The notes beneath the pieces are model-generated. The model was not told the DNA's origin. It saw only the letters and a program-made list of their open reading frames with translations, and did no database searches. From Sedimenticola sp. (GTDB lineage: Bacteria > Pseudomonadota > Gammaproteobacteria > Chromatiales > Chromatiaceae), in contig JAMOLT010000010.1 of the NCBI GenBank assembly GCA_027068915.1, forward strand, positions 124,001 to 188,000: a stretch of DNA of 64,000 bases, written 5' to 3'. Of the stretch, positions 6,886-16,310 are shown in pieces (position 1 is the stretch's first letter; each line of letters begins with the position of its first letter). A program made the position numbers and the translations under genes.

Positions 6886-9312
6886 ATGATCTTCAAGGAT
6901 AATTTCAGCACCATCAGCTACGCCTTTGTGCTGAGCATGCTGTGGAGCGCCAGTATCGCAGCCATCACCCTGTGGACCATCGCGGAAGAAAAAAAAAGCA
7001 CCCTGAATCTGGCGAAAGCCGAAGCTAAGGCCTATTTCAACAAGGATCAGGCCGTGCGCCTGTGGGCTACGGAACATGGCCGCATCTATGTACCAACAAC
7101 CAGCAACTACCCTCCGGATCCCAATCTTTCCCACATCCCGGAAAGAGACATCAGCACACCTTCCGGAATCGCGCTGACGCTGATCAACCCCGCCCGCATC
7201 ATTCGTGAGCTGGATGAAAACTTCGGGCCTCTCTATGGCGTCACCGGCAAGGTTACCAGCCTGACGCCCCTGGCCGTGGAAAACACGCCTGATAAATGGG
7301 AAAAGCTTGCCCTGTATCGCCTGGCCCTGGGAGAAAAAGAGGTTATCGAACTGACTACCATCGACGGGCAGGAGTACCTGCGCCTGATGCAACCGCTGAT
7401 TGTAAATGCCGGCTGCCTGCTCTGCCATATCAGCCAGGACTTTACACCTGGTGAACCCGGCGGGGGAATCGGCATCGCCCTTCCCATGCAGGAACTGCGC
7501 GCACAGGAAGCCGCCGCCATTGTATCCAAAACGACTATTCTGCTTATCTTGTGGCTCCTGGGCATTGCCAGCCTGATTGTCGGCGCATGGATCATCGCCC
7601 GCCAGGTGAATGTACGGCAGCGTATGCTGCGAAAACTGCAGCGCAGCGAGAAGCGCAAGAGCGCCATCGTGGAAACCGCACTGGATGCCATTATCACCAT
7701 CGACAAGGATGACCGCATTCTGGAATTCAACCCGGCGGCGGAAAAGGTTTTCGGCTATGTGGCGCAAGAGGTCATGGGAGAAAAAATGGCCGAACTGATT
7801 GTTCCCGAACCACTGCGCCAGCAGCACTACGAAGGTTTTCGGAACCATCTGCAAACCAATAAGACAACCATCATAGGAACCCGCATCGAAACCACAGCCG
7901 TACACTCTGACGGCACCGAATTTCCGGTTGAACTTGCAATTACCCGCATTGACCAGAAAGACACTCCGCTGTTCACCGCTTACATCAGGGATATCACCGT
8001 AAACCGGGAAATGGCGGAACAGCTGATGCACCAGGCCAGTCACGACCATCTGACCAATCTGCTCAACCGTCACAGCTTTGAGCAATCCCTGCGAAGTCTG
8101 CTGGACAGCATGAACATCACTTCGCAACACAGCCTCATGTATCTGGATCTTGATCGGTTCAAATTGATAAACGACAGCTGCGGCCATGCAGCTGGTGATG
8201 AGCTGCTGCGCCAGCTGGCGGTTTTACTGGATGAAAATACCGGCAGCGAGGATATTCTGGGGCGACTTGGAGGCGATGAATTTGGCCTGGTGGTGAAAAA
8301 CCGCACTCCCGAACTTGCCCTGCAGACTGGCCGCAAGCTGCTGGCAGACGTTCAGGATTTCCGCTTCTACTGGGACGGCAAGATATTTTCCCTGGGCATG
8401 AGCATCGGTCTGGTGAACATCACAGACTCCGGGCAAAGCGTGACTGACCTGCTGCGGCTGGCAGACGCCGCCTGCTACCAGGCCAAGGAGGAAGGCAGAA
8501 ACCGCATCATCATAACCAGCCAGTTCGAGGGGGAGATGCTGCAGTTGCGGCGGGGGGAGATTGACTGGATCACGCGTATCGAATCCGCCTTTGAGCAGCA
8601 GCGGTTCATTCTCTACCAGCAACCCATACGCCGGATAGAGAACACGGAGAAGCCTCCTGTCATTGCCATGGAAATCCTGCTGCGCATGCGCGATTCCGAA
8701 GGAAATACAGTCACCCCTGACCGCTTTATCCCTTCTGCAGAACGATACAATTCAATGGCAGCTATCGACCGCTGGGTGCTTAGCAACACCCTCCACTGGC
8801 TAGCCGCTCATCCTAACAAAAAGCACATACCGGCACTTGCCACCATCAACCTCTCCGGCGCCTCGGTAGTGGACCCGTTGTTCCTGGATTTTGTCATGGA
8901 ACAGCTGCAACTAACCGGCATCCATCCCAGCTCCATTTGCCTGGAAATCACCGAAACCGTGGCCATCACCAATCTGTCCAGAGCCCGCCATTTCATTACC
9001 GAATTACATAATGCCGGATGCCTGTTCGCCCTGGATGACTTTGGCAGTGGCATGTCCTCCTACGGCTACCTCAAGGATTTGCCGGTGGATTTCCTGAAAA
9101 TAGATGGCCAGTTCGTTCAGGGTATGGACAGGGATCCAATCAGCCTGGCCATGGTCAAATCCATCAACGAGATCGGCCAGCTGATGGGCAAGAAAACCAT
9201 TGCAGAACATGTGACCAGCGAGGAAACCCTGGCACTGCTGGCGGAAATCGGGGTGGACTACGCCCAAGGCTACTACCTCGGCGAACCCACCCCTCTGAAC
9301 GAATTAAGCTGA
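6886..9312 (+). CDS. Membrane diguanylate cyclase/phosphodiesterase with periplasmic heme-c sensor (DUF3365-PAS-GGDEF-EAL)
   Basis: Order of parts: TM segment near residues 10-30, a periplasmic Tll0287/DUF3365-like domain carrying a heme c site GCLLCH (C177, C180, H181), a second TM near 215-235, a PAS domain, GGDEF and EAL. The GGDEF motif is intact (RLGGDEFG). The EAL signature reads EIL, and the downstream catalytic motifs EITETVAI and DDFGSGMSSYGYLKDLPVDFLKID are well kept, so phosphodiesterase activity is plausible. DUF3365 domains with CxxCH are thought to sense redox state or gases such as NO. I choose the ATG at 6886 because it begins the first membrane segment; the 89 codons of open frame before it overlap mobB. 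It would adjust cyclic-di-GMP to respiratory conditions. Confidence 0.9.
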   Translation: MIFKDNFSTISYAFVLSMLWSASIAAITLWTIAEEKKSTLNLAKAEAKAYFNKDQAVRLWATEHGRIYVPTTSNYPPDPNLSHIPERDISTPSGIALTLINPARIIRELDENFGPLYGVTGKVTSLTPLAVENTPDKWEKLALYRLALGEKEVIELTTIDGQEYLRLMQPLIVNAGCLLCHISQDFTPGEPGGGIGIALPMQELRAQEAAAIVSKTTILLILWLLGIASLIVGAWIIARQVNVRQRMLRKLQRSEKRKSAIVETALDAIITIDKDDRILEFNPAAEKVFGYVAQEVMGEKMAELIVPEPLRQQHYEGFRNHLQTNKTTIIGTRIETTAVHSDGTEFPVELAITRIDQKDTPLFTAYIRDITVNREMAEQLMHQASHDHLTNLLNRHSFEQSLRSLLDSMNITSQHSLMYLDLDRFKLINDSCGHAAGDELLRQLAVLLDENTGSEDILGRLGGDEFGLVVKNRTPELALQTGRKLLADVQDFRFYWDGKIFSLGMSIGLVNITDSGQSVTDLLRLADAACYQAKEEGRNRIIITSQFEGEMLQLRRGEIDWITRIESAFEQQRFILYQQPIRRIENTEKPPVIAMEILLRMRDSEGNTVTPDRFIPSAERYNSMAAIDRWVLSNTLHWLAAHPNKKHIPALATINLSGASVVDPLFLDFVMEQLQLTGIHPSSICLEITETVAITNLSRARHFITELHNAGCLFALDDFGSGMSSYGYLKDLPVDFLKIDGQFVQGMDRDPISLAMVKSINEIGQLMGKKTIAEHVTSEETLALLAEIGVDYAQGYYLGEPTPLNELS

Positions 9313-9324
9313 CCCGGCAATAAT

Positions 9325-12300
9325 TCAGGCCTTCGCCCCAGCCTCTTCTCCCCTGTCCACCAGGCCAAAATCCTCCATAATGCTGTAGGAAGCCGGCAAC
9401 ACCAGCATGATCAGCAGGGTGGAGGTCAGCATGCCGAATACGATGCTGGTAACCAGGGGCACCAGAATCAGGGCCTGGGAGCTGGTCTCGAACAGCAGGG
9501 GCGTCATGCCCGCCACGGTAGTTACCGAGGTGAGGAATATGGCGCGGAAACGATCCCGCACCGCCTGACGGGCGGCGTCATGAAACACCATGCCTTCACG
9601 CACCCGGTACTTGACGAACTCCACCAGCAGAATGGAGTCATTCACCACCACGCCCGCCAGGGAGACGAAACCGATCATGCTGGGCAGAGTGAAATCCAGC
9701 CCCATGATCAAGTGCCCCCAGATGGCCCCGATCAATGCCAGGGGAATATTCAGCAGCACGATAAAGGGTTCACGGTAATTGCGGAATTGCAGGCTCAGCA
9801 ACAGGAACACGCCCAGGGCTCCCAGGCCGAAGCCACTGAGAATGGACAACTGGGTTTCCGCACCATTTTCCACCTCGCCTTTGAGGTGAACGCGGATATC
9901 AGGATAACGCTGCTGCAGCTGCGGCAGGAAGTTCTTCTGCAATCCGCCAATGATTTCCGAGGTGTTGGCAAGCTCCGCATCCACATCCCCAAAAATATTC
10001 ACGGCGCGTTGATGATTCACATGACCGATGCGGGCAAAATTCCGGGTTTCCACCACCTGGGCGACGCGGCTCAGGGGAATGGCGTCCCCCTGCCCGGAAA
10101 ACACGAAGAAGCTTTCAAAATCATCCAGCTGCCGCCCCTGATCCCGATCCAGCTTGGCGACGACTTCATAGGCTTCGCGCCCGCTATAGACGTCTGTGAT
10201 TTTCAACCCCTGATAGGCCGCGCGCAGTTGTGAGGAAATACTGCGCGCATCCAGCCCGGCGTTCAGCGCACCGGGCAGCAACTGCACGGAAAACTGGGGC
10301 TTGCCCGGTCGCAGGTCGTCCAGCAGATTGGACACGCCGTCATAGCCCCGCAGCCAGTTCTGTATTTCCCAGGAAGCCCGGGACAGCTTCTCCAGATCTT
10401 CGCCGGTGATGCGGACATGGATCGCCCTGCCCGCCGGCCCCACCTTCGGCTCGCGGAACTGAACGCTGATCACATTGGGCAAATCCCCACTGTTCTCCCG
10501 CCAGCGCCGGGTCAGCTCCGCCATGGGGGTGTTGCGAATTTCGGTATTGAGCACATCCAGGGTGATGGTTGCCAGATGCGCGCCGTTTTCCGGCACATCG
10601 GCGTGGGTACCAAAAGCCACCTGTACATTTCTCACCAAAGGCTCGGGTTCCTTCTCGCTCAATTCGGCATTGGTTTTCGACAAGGCAGCAAGCAGGTGTT
10701 TCACCACCGCCTGGGTTTCCTCCAGGGGTGTGCCCTGGGGCAGCAGCACCCGGGCATCCACGGTATTGCCTTCGAGATCAGGAAAAGCCTTGAACTTCAC
10801 CGTGCCCGTGGCAATCAGGCCGACGGAAAAAACCAGCATGGCCAGCGCCAGCCCAAGGGTGAGATAACGGTACGCAATCGCCTTGTCGGCTGCCACCCCC
10901 ACGCCTTCACGCATGCGCAGAAAGCCTTCTTCCATCTTGTCACGCCACGCGGGCCGGGCCTTGTTGTGCGCATGCTCCAGGGAATGCTTCAAATGATGGG
11001 GCAGCACCAGCAAGGCCTCGATGAGGGATACGGTGAGCACCGACAGCAGCACCACCGGCAGCACACCGAGTATCTGGCCGATATCCCCCTTCATCATCAG
11101 CAGGCTGCCGAACAGAAAGGCCGAGGTGAGATAAGAGGAAAACACCCCGCGAAACACCTTTTTCGTGCCATCGATGGCCGCCTGGCCCGGGGTCTTGCCC
11201 TTGGCGTATTCGTGCTCGATGCTCTCGGAAATCACGATGGCGTCGTCCATGAGGATGCCAATGGCCATGAGCAGGGCGATCATGGAAATCATGTTGATGC
11301 TGACGCCAAACAGCACCATCAGCGCCAGACCACCGAGAAAGGAAATCGGCAATCCCAACGCCACCCAGAAGGTATAGCGCCAATTGAAGAACAAAAACAA
11401 CACCAGCCCCGCCAGCAGTAGACCCTGCCAGCCGTTTTTCAGCAGCAGCTGCAACCTGTCCCGCACCCCGGTGGCCATGTCCTGGGTTATGGTCAGCCGG
11501 GTGCCCTGGGGCAGAATGGCGTTTTCCCGCTCCACGAATTCGGCAACCGCGTCAAATACCTTCAGGGTATCGTCGATGGTGTTCTTGCTGACCACCAGTA
11601 CAGCGGCGGGCTTGCCGTTGAGTTCGATGTATTCTTCCCGGTTCTCGAACCTGTCCTCCACCCGGGCGATATCCCCCAGGCGTATCTCGCCGCCCTCTTC
11701 GGTGTTCAGGATCACCAGATCACGCAACGCCTCGGCGCTCTTGCGGGCATTGTCGAAGCGAATCTGATAGTCCTTGTCCGCCGTTTCCAGGGTGCCCGCA
11801 GGCAGTTCAACGGCCTGGGCGCCCACCAGATTGGCGATGTCCTGCACGCTGAGCCTGTACTTGCGCAGGCTTTGCGCCGGCACCAGCACCTGTAGCTGGT
11901 GCGTGGAGAAACCCGTGACCTTGACCATGGGAATGCGCGGGTCTTCAAGCATGCGCTTGCGGTAGTATTCCGCCAGATCCTTGAGTTCGGATACCGTCAG
12001 TTTCTCGGCGGTAATGGCCACATTGACCACCTGGCTGGTGCGTCCAAGCTGGATGATGATGGGATCTTCCACCGCATCGGGGAAGTTCTGGATACCATCA
12101 ATGGCAACCTTGATGTCATCGGTAAACAACTGGATATCACCCTGTTCCTGCATTTCCAGGGTAAAGATGCCCATGTTGTCCCGGGCGTCGCAGACCTGCT
12201 CCTTGAGAAAACTGATGCCGTCGGTGGCATCTTCAAGGGGGTTGCAGATGCCTTCTTCCACATCCGCCGGGCTGGCGCCAGGGTAGACCACGGAAACCTG

Positions 12301-12429
12301 CACCTTGCTCTGTTTGAGGGTGGGAAAGGACTCCTTGTTCAGGTGCTGCACGGAAATCATGCCAATGGCGATAATCGCCAGCATGAGAATATTGGCGACC
12401 GTGGGGTGAGAGGAAAAATAGCGGATCAT
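9325..12429 (-). CDS. RND-family efflux permease (HAE1/AcrB-like)
   Basis: This is a 1034-residue proton-driven RND pump with the usual pseudo-repeat: TM1 at the N-terminus, a large periplasmic loop (PGASPADVEEGICNPLEDA), TM2-6, a second loop and TM7-12. The TM4 proton-relay aspartates are present in AIGILMDDAIVISE. It is translationally coupled to the adaptor gene upstream (4-bp overlap). No outer-membrane TolC gene is adjacent, so it probably uses one encoded elsewhere. The substrate cannot be read from the sequence; it lacks the metal-binding Met clusters of CusA-type pumps as far as I can see, so drug or small organic efflux is more likely. Confidence 0.92.
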   Translation of the reverse strand: MIRYFSSHPTVANILMLAIIAIGMISVQHLNKESFPTLKQSKVQVSVVYPGASPADVEEGICNPLEDATDGISFLKEQVCDARDNMGIFTLEMQEQGDIQLFTDDIKVAIDGIQNFPDAVEDPIIIQLGRTSQVVNVAITAEKLTVSELKDLAEYYRKRMLEDPRIPMVKVTGFSTHQLQVLVPAQSLRKYRLSVQDIANLVGAQAVELPAGTLETADKDYQIRFDNARKSAEALRDLVILNTEEGGEIRLGDIARVEDRFENREEYIELNGKPAAVLVVSKNTIDDTLKVFDAVAEFVERENAILPQGTRLTITQDMATGVRDRLQLLLKNGWQGLLLAGLVLFLFFNWRYTFWVALGLPISFLGGLALMVLFGVSINMISMIALLMAIGILMDDAIVISESIEHEYAKGKTPGQAAIDGTKKVFRGVFSSYLTSAFLFGSLLMMKGDIGQILGVLPVVLLSVLTVSLIEALLVLPHHLKHSLEHAHNKARPAWRDKMEEGFLRMREGVGVAADKAIAYRYLTLGLALAMLVFSVGLIATGTVKFKAFPDLEGNTVDARVLLPQGTPLEETQAVVKHLLAALSKTNAELSEKEPEPLVRNVQVAFGTHADVPENGAHLATITLDVLNTEIRNTPMAELTRRWRENSGDLPNVISVQFREPKVGPAGRAIHVRITGEDLEKLSRASWEIQNWLRGYDGVSNLLDDLRPGKPQFSVQLLPGALNAGLDARSISSQLRAAYQGLKITDVYSGREAYEVVAKLDRDQGRQLDDFESFFVFSGQGDAIPLSRVAQVVETRNFARIGHVNHQRAVNIFGDVDAELANTSEIIGGLQKNFLPQLQQRYPDIRVHLKGEVENGAETQLSILSGFGLGALGVFLLLSLQFRNYREPFIVLLNIPLALIGAIWGHLIMGLDFTLPSMIGFVSLAGVVVNDSILLVEFVKYRVREGMVFHDAARQAVRDRFRAIFLTSVTTVAGMTPLLFETSSQALILVPLVTSIVFGMLTSTLLIMLVLPASYSIMEDFGLVDRGEEAGAKA

Positions 12430-13808
12430 TTTTCCATCCCGCGCAGGGCGGATTCATCCCCGGCGGCGGCAGCGACAAACTTCTGCGCGAACTCCCGGGC
12501 CGGAACCGGCTTCAGGGGCAGGCCCTCGATGACGGGAATCACGTCACTGACAACGATGCTTTCGCCCTCTTCAAGCCCCTGCTTCATCACCACGAACTCG
12601 CCCTGGCGATAGAGAATTTCGATGGAACGGATTTCCAGGCGGTTGTCCTCACGCGCTACATACACCCGCCCCTGATGCACCGCCTTGCGGGGGATGACCA
12701 GCATGGGCCTTTGCGGTGCATAAAAGCTTACCGCAGCGAACATGCCCTTGAGCAACGGCGGACGCTCGCCGGGAATCACCTGGGCATAGGGCTTGTCCAC
12801 CTGCACCACCAGCCCCACCGTATCCCGCTGCGGATCGATGGATTCACTGATGCGCAGCAATTTACCCTGCCAATGCGCCGCCTCGGGAAATCCCACCAGG
12901 CGCACCCTGGCTTCCAGGTTGATGGTATCGAGGATATTCCACAGGCTCTCCGGCTGGTTCAAATCGACACGCTCATGTTGCTGATTGGCGAACAGCGGGC
13001 GGAACAGGCGCGTGGGCAGCTCCGCGGTGATTTCCACGGCATCTGTCCCCAGGGCTTCGAAAAGAACGGCACCTGCCGCGGTGAACTCTCCTTTCTCCAC
13101 AAACACCTCACCAATGCGCGCATCGATGGGCAGGCTGATTTCCGTGCGCCCCAGGGTATCCCGGGTCTGCGCCACCTGGCTTTTGGACTGGTTGATTTGC
13201 GCCTGCAGCGCCGCCTTGCGGCTCTCATAGCTCTTCAGCTTGCCTCCAAGATCAGCAACCTGCTGCTTGAGTTGCAGCACCTTCTGCTCCTCGGCATCCA
13301 CGCTGGAGCGGGCCACCAGCTTCTTTTTCCAGATCTCCAGAATGCGCTGGTATTCCTTCTGCTGCACCCGCAGATTCTTGCGCACGATATTCAGCAAAGC
13401 CCGGGTGCTTTCTTCTTCTGTCTCCAGTTGCCGCAGGCTGGATTCACTGCCGGACAAACCCGCCTTGCTCTGCTCCAGAGAAAATTCAAAAGTCGTCGGC
13501 TCGATGCGCAACACCACGGTTCCCTTGGGCAGGCTGGCGCCTTTACGCAGCTGGGGGTGGATATAGACGATCTTGCCGCTCACCTCGGATTTTGCCTTCA
13601 CCAACACCCGCGGCTCCACCGTGCCATACCCCGTGGCATGAGACCGGTAGGGAATTTTCTTCACCGTCATCACTTCCACAGCCCTGACGGGATATTGCAG
13701 CTCTTCATGGGCGACAGGCGGCTTGGTCTTCACCTTGAACACCACCAGAGCCACCGCCACGACTACGATAAGCGGCAGAATGTATTTCTTTTGCAGGATG
13801 TTTTTCAT
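12426..13808 (-). CDS. RND efflux periplasmic adaptor (membrane fusion protein)
   Basis: A 460-residue adaptor: N-terminal membrane anchor (residues 10-25), lipoyl half-motifs around SEVSGKIVYIHPQLRKGASLPKGT and RIGEVFVEKGEF, separated by a long alpha-helical hairpin (about residues 110-215, rich in Q, E, K and L), then beta-barrel and membrane-proximal domains. It links the inner-membrane RND permease encoded immediately downstream to an outer-membrane channel. There is no lipobox, so the anchor is an uncleaved TM helix. The stop overlaps the permease start by 4 bp. Three tandem 10-mers lie 70-100 bp upstream. Confidence 0.92.
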   Translation of the reverse strand: MKNILQKKYILPLIVVVAVALVVFKVKTKPPVAHEELQYPVRAVEVMTVKKIPYRSHATGYGTVEPRVLVKAKSEVSGKIVYIHPQLRKGASLPKGTVVLRIEPTTFEFSLEQSKAGLSGSESSLRQLETEEESTRALLNIVRKNLRVQQKEYQRILEIWKKKLVARSSVDAEEQKVLQLKQQVADLGGKLKSYESRKAALQAQINQSKSQVAQTRDTLGRTEISLPIDARIGEVFVEKGEFTAAGAVLFEALGTDAVEITAELPTRLFRPLFANQQHERVDLNQPESLWNILDTINLEARVRLVGFPEAAHWQGKLLRISESIDPQRDTVGLVVQVDKPYAQVIPGERPPLLKGMFAAVSFYAPQRPMLVIPRKAVHQGRVYVAREDNRLEIRSIEILYRQGEFVVMKQGLEEGESIVVSDVIPVIEGLPLKPVPAREFAQKFVAAAAGDESALRGMEK

Positions 13809-13877
13809 GGGCTACCCGGGTTCGTGCGCAAACGGGATCAATAACAGGACATCATATCCCAACTCCAGACAATAAAT

Positions 13878-13907
13878 CGTTTCAAACCGTTTCAAACCGT
13901 TTCAACG
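13878..13907. repeat. Three tandem 10-bp repeats upstream of the RND operon
   Basis: CGTTTCAAAC occurs twice in tandem and a third copy reads CGTTTCAACG. The period equals one helical turn, which would place repeated half-sites on one DNA face. Position is 70-100 bp upstream of the adaptor start. This could be a regulator-binding array; nothing else was recognised in 13809-14092. Confidence 0.45.
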
Positions 13908-14092
13908 GGATGGAGTCAGCATATTTGATGCGGATGGAAAGAAAGAGTGAGAACCGGCACCGGAATAACCCGTCATTCCGCGACGTTATTGGCAACCTTG
14001 CTCCAGAACGTTCCTGAAGAGCTTAACTGGCAGCTGAAAAACACCGTTTTACCAGCCTGTATGGCGGGCAATCATCGGCACGCTATAGTAGT

Positions 14093-14866
14093 TCAATCAA
14101 GTATCCCAAGAGCCTTAAGGCTATTTTTCCCCAGTTCAATTCTTTTTGGAGCGTCTTTTATATCTGGCATATCAATATTTAGCGCAAAGCTGTAAATACT
14201 CCCGTTCTTTACAACCCAACCGACCCACCATCCAATATTTTTGGACCACCCGGTTTTTCCATAAAGTATCCAATCCTTACCTTCCTCTAACTTGATTATT
14301 TCACGAACGCTGGCTTGAGATCTATCAGGAAAAGGAAGCTTTCCTTGGGCTAACCGAGCAAGAAAGTTCGTCTGCTCTATTGCACTTATTTTTAAAGGGC
14401 CTTCCAACCAGAAGGAATCAACAACATTGCCCATGTTGTTATTTCCATAATTGAGTTTGCGGATATTCTGCCGCATTCTTTCTAGCCCAATTCGGCGAGC
14501 CAGTTCCTGAAAAACCGGCACATTGGAAATTTTAATTGCATCACGCAATCCCATATCTTTTTCCCACTTTTTAATGGGTTGTGGGCTATCACCATAAGGT
14601 AAAATCTCATCAACATCATTTATCGCACCAACAGACAGGCCTATTAGGCTATTTGCGATTTTGAATGTCGATGCAGGGACATATCTCATTTCAGCACGGG
14701 CAGGATTATAAGCAATGTAAGAGGAGGATTGAACATCAAAAACAACAACAGTGCCTTCCACTTTTGCTTTGCTAAACAACTCTCCTATTTTGGAATTTGT
14801 TTGATATTCCACGGAAAAGACTGGCATTGCGAAAAGAAATGCAATAAGCACCACAATTGTTTTCAT
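14093..14866 (-). CDS. Class D (OXA-type) beta-lactamase
   Basis: A 257-residue serine beta-lactamase with a signal peptide (MKTIVVLIAFLFAMPVFS). All class D landmarks are present and spaced almost as in OXA-10: active-site S66-T-F-K69 (K69 would be the carboxylated lysine), S114-N-V, Y140-G-N, W153 in FWLEG, and K204-T-G-W. It should therefore be catalytically competent in the periplasm. It is the last recognisable cassette of the integron and starts inside the end of the gene before it (4-bp overlap), so the two genes form a small operon. Base composition is visibly more AT-rich than the flanking RND and nas genes, which agrees with transfer. I do not assign an OXA number. A BlaR-type sensor domain is unlikely because the protein has a cleavable signal peptide and no extra domain. 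Confidence 0.93.
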   Translation of the reverse strand: MKTIVVLIAFLFAMPVFSVEYQTNSKIGELFSKAKVEGTVVVFDVQSSSYIAYNPARAEMRYVPASTFKIANSLIGLSVGAINDVDEILPYGDSPQPIKKWEKDMGLRDAIKISNVPVFQELARRIGLERMRQNIRKLNYGNNNMGNVVDSFWLEGPLKISAIEQTNFLARLAQGKLPFPDRSQASVREIIKLEEGKDWILYGKTGWSKNIGWWVGWVVKNGSIYSFALNIDMPDIKDAPKRIELGKNSLKALGILD

Positions 14867-15591
14867 TTTTTATTTCCGCTATATTCATCTTGAGATAAAA
14901 ATCTTATATTAACTTCGTAGTTTGAGCTATAAATCGGCAATTGCTGGGCCACAGCAAAATGTTCTTTAACGGGAGCCAAACCACAAGGAGAGGAGCTGCC
15001 GTGTATATTATTAGGATCCGGAAAAACACATTCAATATCTATAATATTTTTATCTATCTGTTTACGACTAAAGCCATACCCAGGATCATTTAACTTATTC
15101 TCGGCCCATTTAGCATAGAAAAGCATAAAAACTCCCGAAGGAAGCAAGTGTTTTCCTTTATCCCGATCAAGGTGCATGCCAACACTATGTACTCTATATT
15201 TACAACCTATTTTCGGGTTATGCTCTGTTAATGGTATCGTTATGGAATGCTTTCCATTTTTTATTTCTGGATAATATGTATATAGTTTGGTAAGGGTTCG
15301 GTCTGAGCTAAACTGAATTGGATTGAAATCTTGGCATAACTTTCTATCAGATTGCGAATAATAGCTAACTCTTATTACATAATTTATTTTCTTTTCTATC
15401 TCTCCGGAAATTTTAATATTCCAATTGTCTGGAGTCGTTTTTTTGACGGGCTTTCCCTGTGCTCCGTAAGTAGCAAACTCTTCAGCTTCAATTAAAGCAT
15501 TATGCTGTTCAATAGATTTATTAGCTTCTAAACCAAGAAATATAATTAAAAATAAAATAATTACCCATACAGTATATTTGAAATATCTCAT
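14863..15591 (-). CDS. Membrane-anchored hypothetical protein co-transcribed with the class D beta-lactamase
   Basis: I do not recognise this 242-residue protein. It has one N-terminal hydrophobic segment (VWVIILFLIIFLGLEA, residues 9-24) and a polar remainder that looks mostly beta-structured (KISGEIEKKINYVIRVSYYS, HSITIPLTEHN). There are four cysteines after the anchor: C90, C134, and a pair near residues 190-205 in ECVFP and SPCGLAP. They could form disulfides in the periplasm. Its stop codon overlaps the start of the beta-lactamase gene, so both are expressed together. It starts about 25 bp after the candidate attC, a position typical of a first cassette gene. A periplasmic accessory or immunity role is only a guess. 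Confidence 0.75.
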   Translation of the reverse strand: MRYFKYTVWVIILFLIIFLGLEANKSIEQHNALIEAEEFATYGAQGKPVKKTTPDNWNIKISGEIEKKINYVIRVSYYSQSDRKLCQDFNPIQFSSDRTLTKLYTYYPEIKNGKHSITIPLTEHNPKIGCKYRVHSVGMHLDRDKGKHLLPSGVFMLFYAKWAENKLNDPGYGFSRKQIDKNIIDIECVFPDPNNIHGSSSPCGLAPVKEHFAVAQQLPIYSSNYEVNIRFLSQDEYSGNKK

Positions 15592-15614
15592 ATTTGTAGT
15601 TGGCTCTTAATAAA

Positions 15615-15725
15615 TATAACGCCAAGGCTCACCTGACCAGGAAAAATGGCACATCTTTTTCACCAGAAAAACAGCGCGACAGTTTGCCGGGGAGGATTCT
15701 TGGGATGTGCAACTGATTGTTATGT
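15615..15725 (-). other. Candidate attC site of the GNAT cassette
   Basis: On the minus strand the block starts with CATAACAAT, containing the GNAT stop codon as is common in attC sites, and ends with GGCGTTATA, like the right end of Vibrio-type sites. Internal arms GCACATC and GATGTGC can pair. The outer arms pair poorly, so the site may be degenerate. It lies exactly between two cassette genes. Confidence 0.5.
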
Positions 15726-16256
15726 TTCGCTTTTATGAATACCGTAAATTGCATGGTTGAAAATTTTATCACCAATCTTTTCTCGATTGCTGATAATACC
15801 TTCAAGCTTCATATCGAGACGCTCACAAACCGCCCTACTTTTCAAGTTGCCTTCGGCTGCTGCAATTTGCACCTTTTCTACGCCAAGGCTTGTAAATGCA
15901 TAATCCATGAGATATCGACATACTCGGGTAACGATTCCATTACCTTGATATTTTTGGCCTATCCAGTAACCAATTTCCACCATTTTAAGATCATGGTTGA
16001 TTGTATTAAAACCAGAATTACCAACTATTTCACCACGATACTCGACAGCACAATTCATGCTTTTCCCATCAGCGTATCCATGTAGCGAGCCTTTTACAAA
16101 CTCTTTAAAATCATTTTGAGTTTTACAAAACTCTGGCCACGATAACCACTCAGAAAGATATTCATAATTTTCTTTTGCTAGCACCACATATCTTTCAGTG
16201 AAAGATTCATTTACAAGATATAAATTTATCTCATCATCAACGCTTAGCTTGAACAT
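15720..16256 (-). CDS. GNAT-family N-acetyltransferase (RimJ/RimL type)
   Basis: A 178-residue acetyltransferase of the RimL/YdaF class. The acetyl-CoA loop is in EIGYWIGQKYQGNGIVTRVCRYLMDYAF (residues about 92-119), and the C-terminal half has the SRAVCERLDMKLEG signature where a strand-helix pair covers the cofactor. Such enzymes acetylate protein N-termini, polyamines or antibiotics; the substrate cannot be told here. Orientation, AT-rich composition and a TAA stop inside the candidate attC core mark it as an integron cassette. GNAT genes are among the commonest cassette cargoes. Confidence 0.88.
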   Translation of the reverse strand: MFKLSVDDEINLYLVNESFTERYVVLAKENYEYLSEWLSWPEFCKTQNDFKEFVKGSLHGYADGKSMNCAVEYRGEIVGNSGFNTINHDLKMVEIGYWIGQKYQGNGIVTRVCRYLMDYAFTSLGVEKVQIAAAEGNLKSRAVCERLDMKLEGIISNREKIGDKIFNHAIYGIHKSET

Positions 16257-16310
16257 TAAGCATTCCTCGTCTCTTATTTTTTTAAGAGGGAAAAGGGGAA
16301 AAAGGGAAAA

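Noticed and set aside
13990-14092. attC of the beta-lactamase cassette
   Set aside because: GTTAAGC fits a right core on the minus strand, but no matching left core or complementary arms were found; the array end may be degraded.
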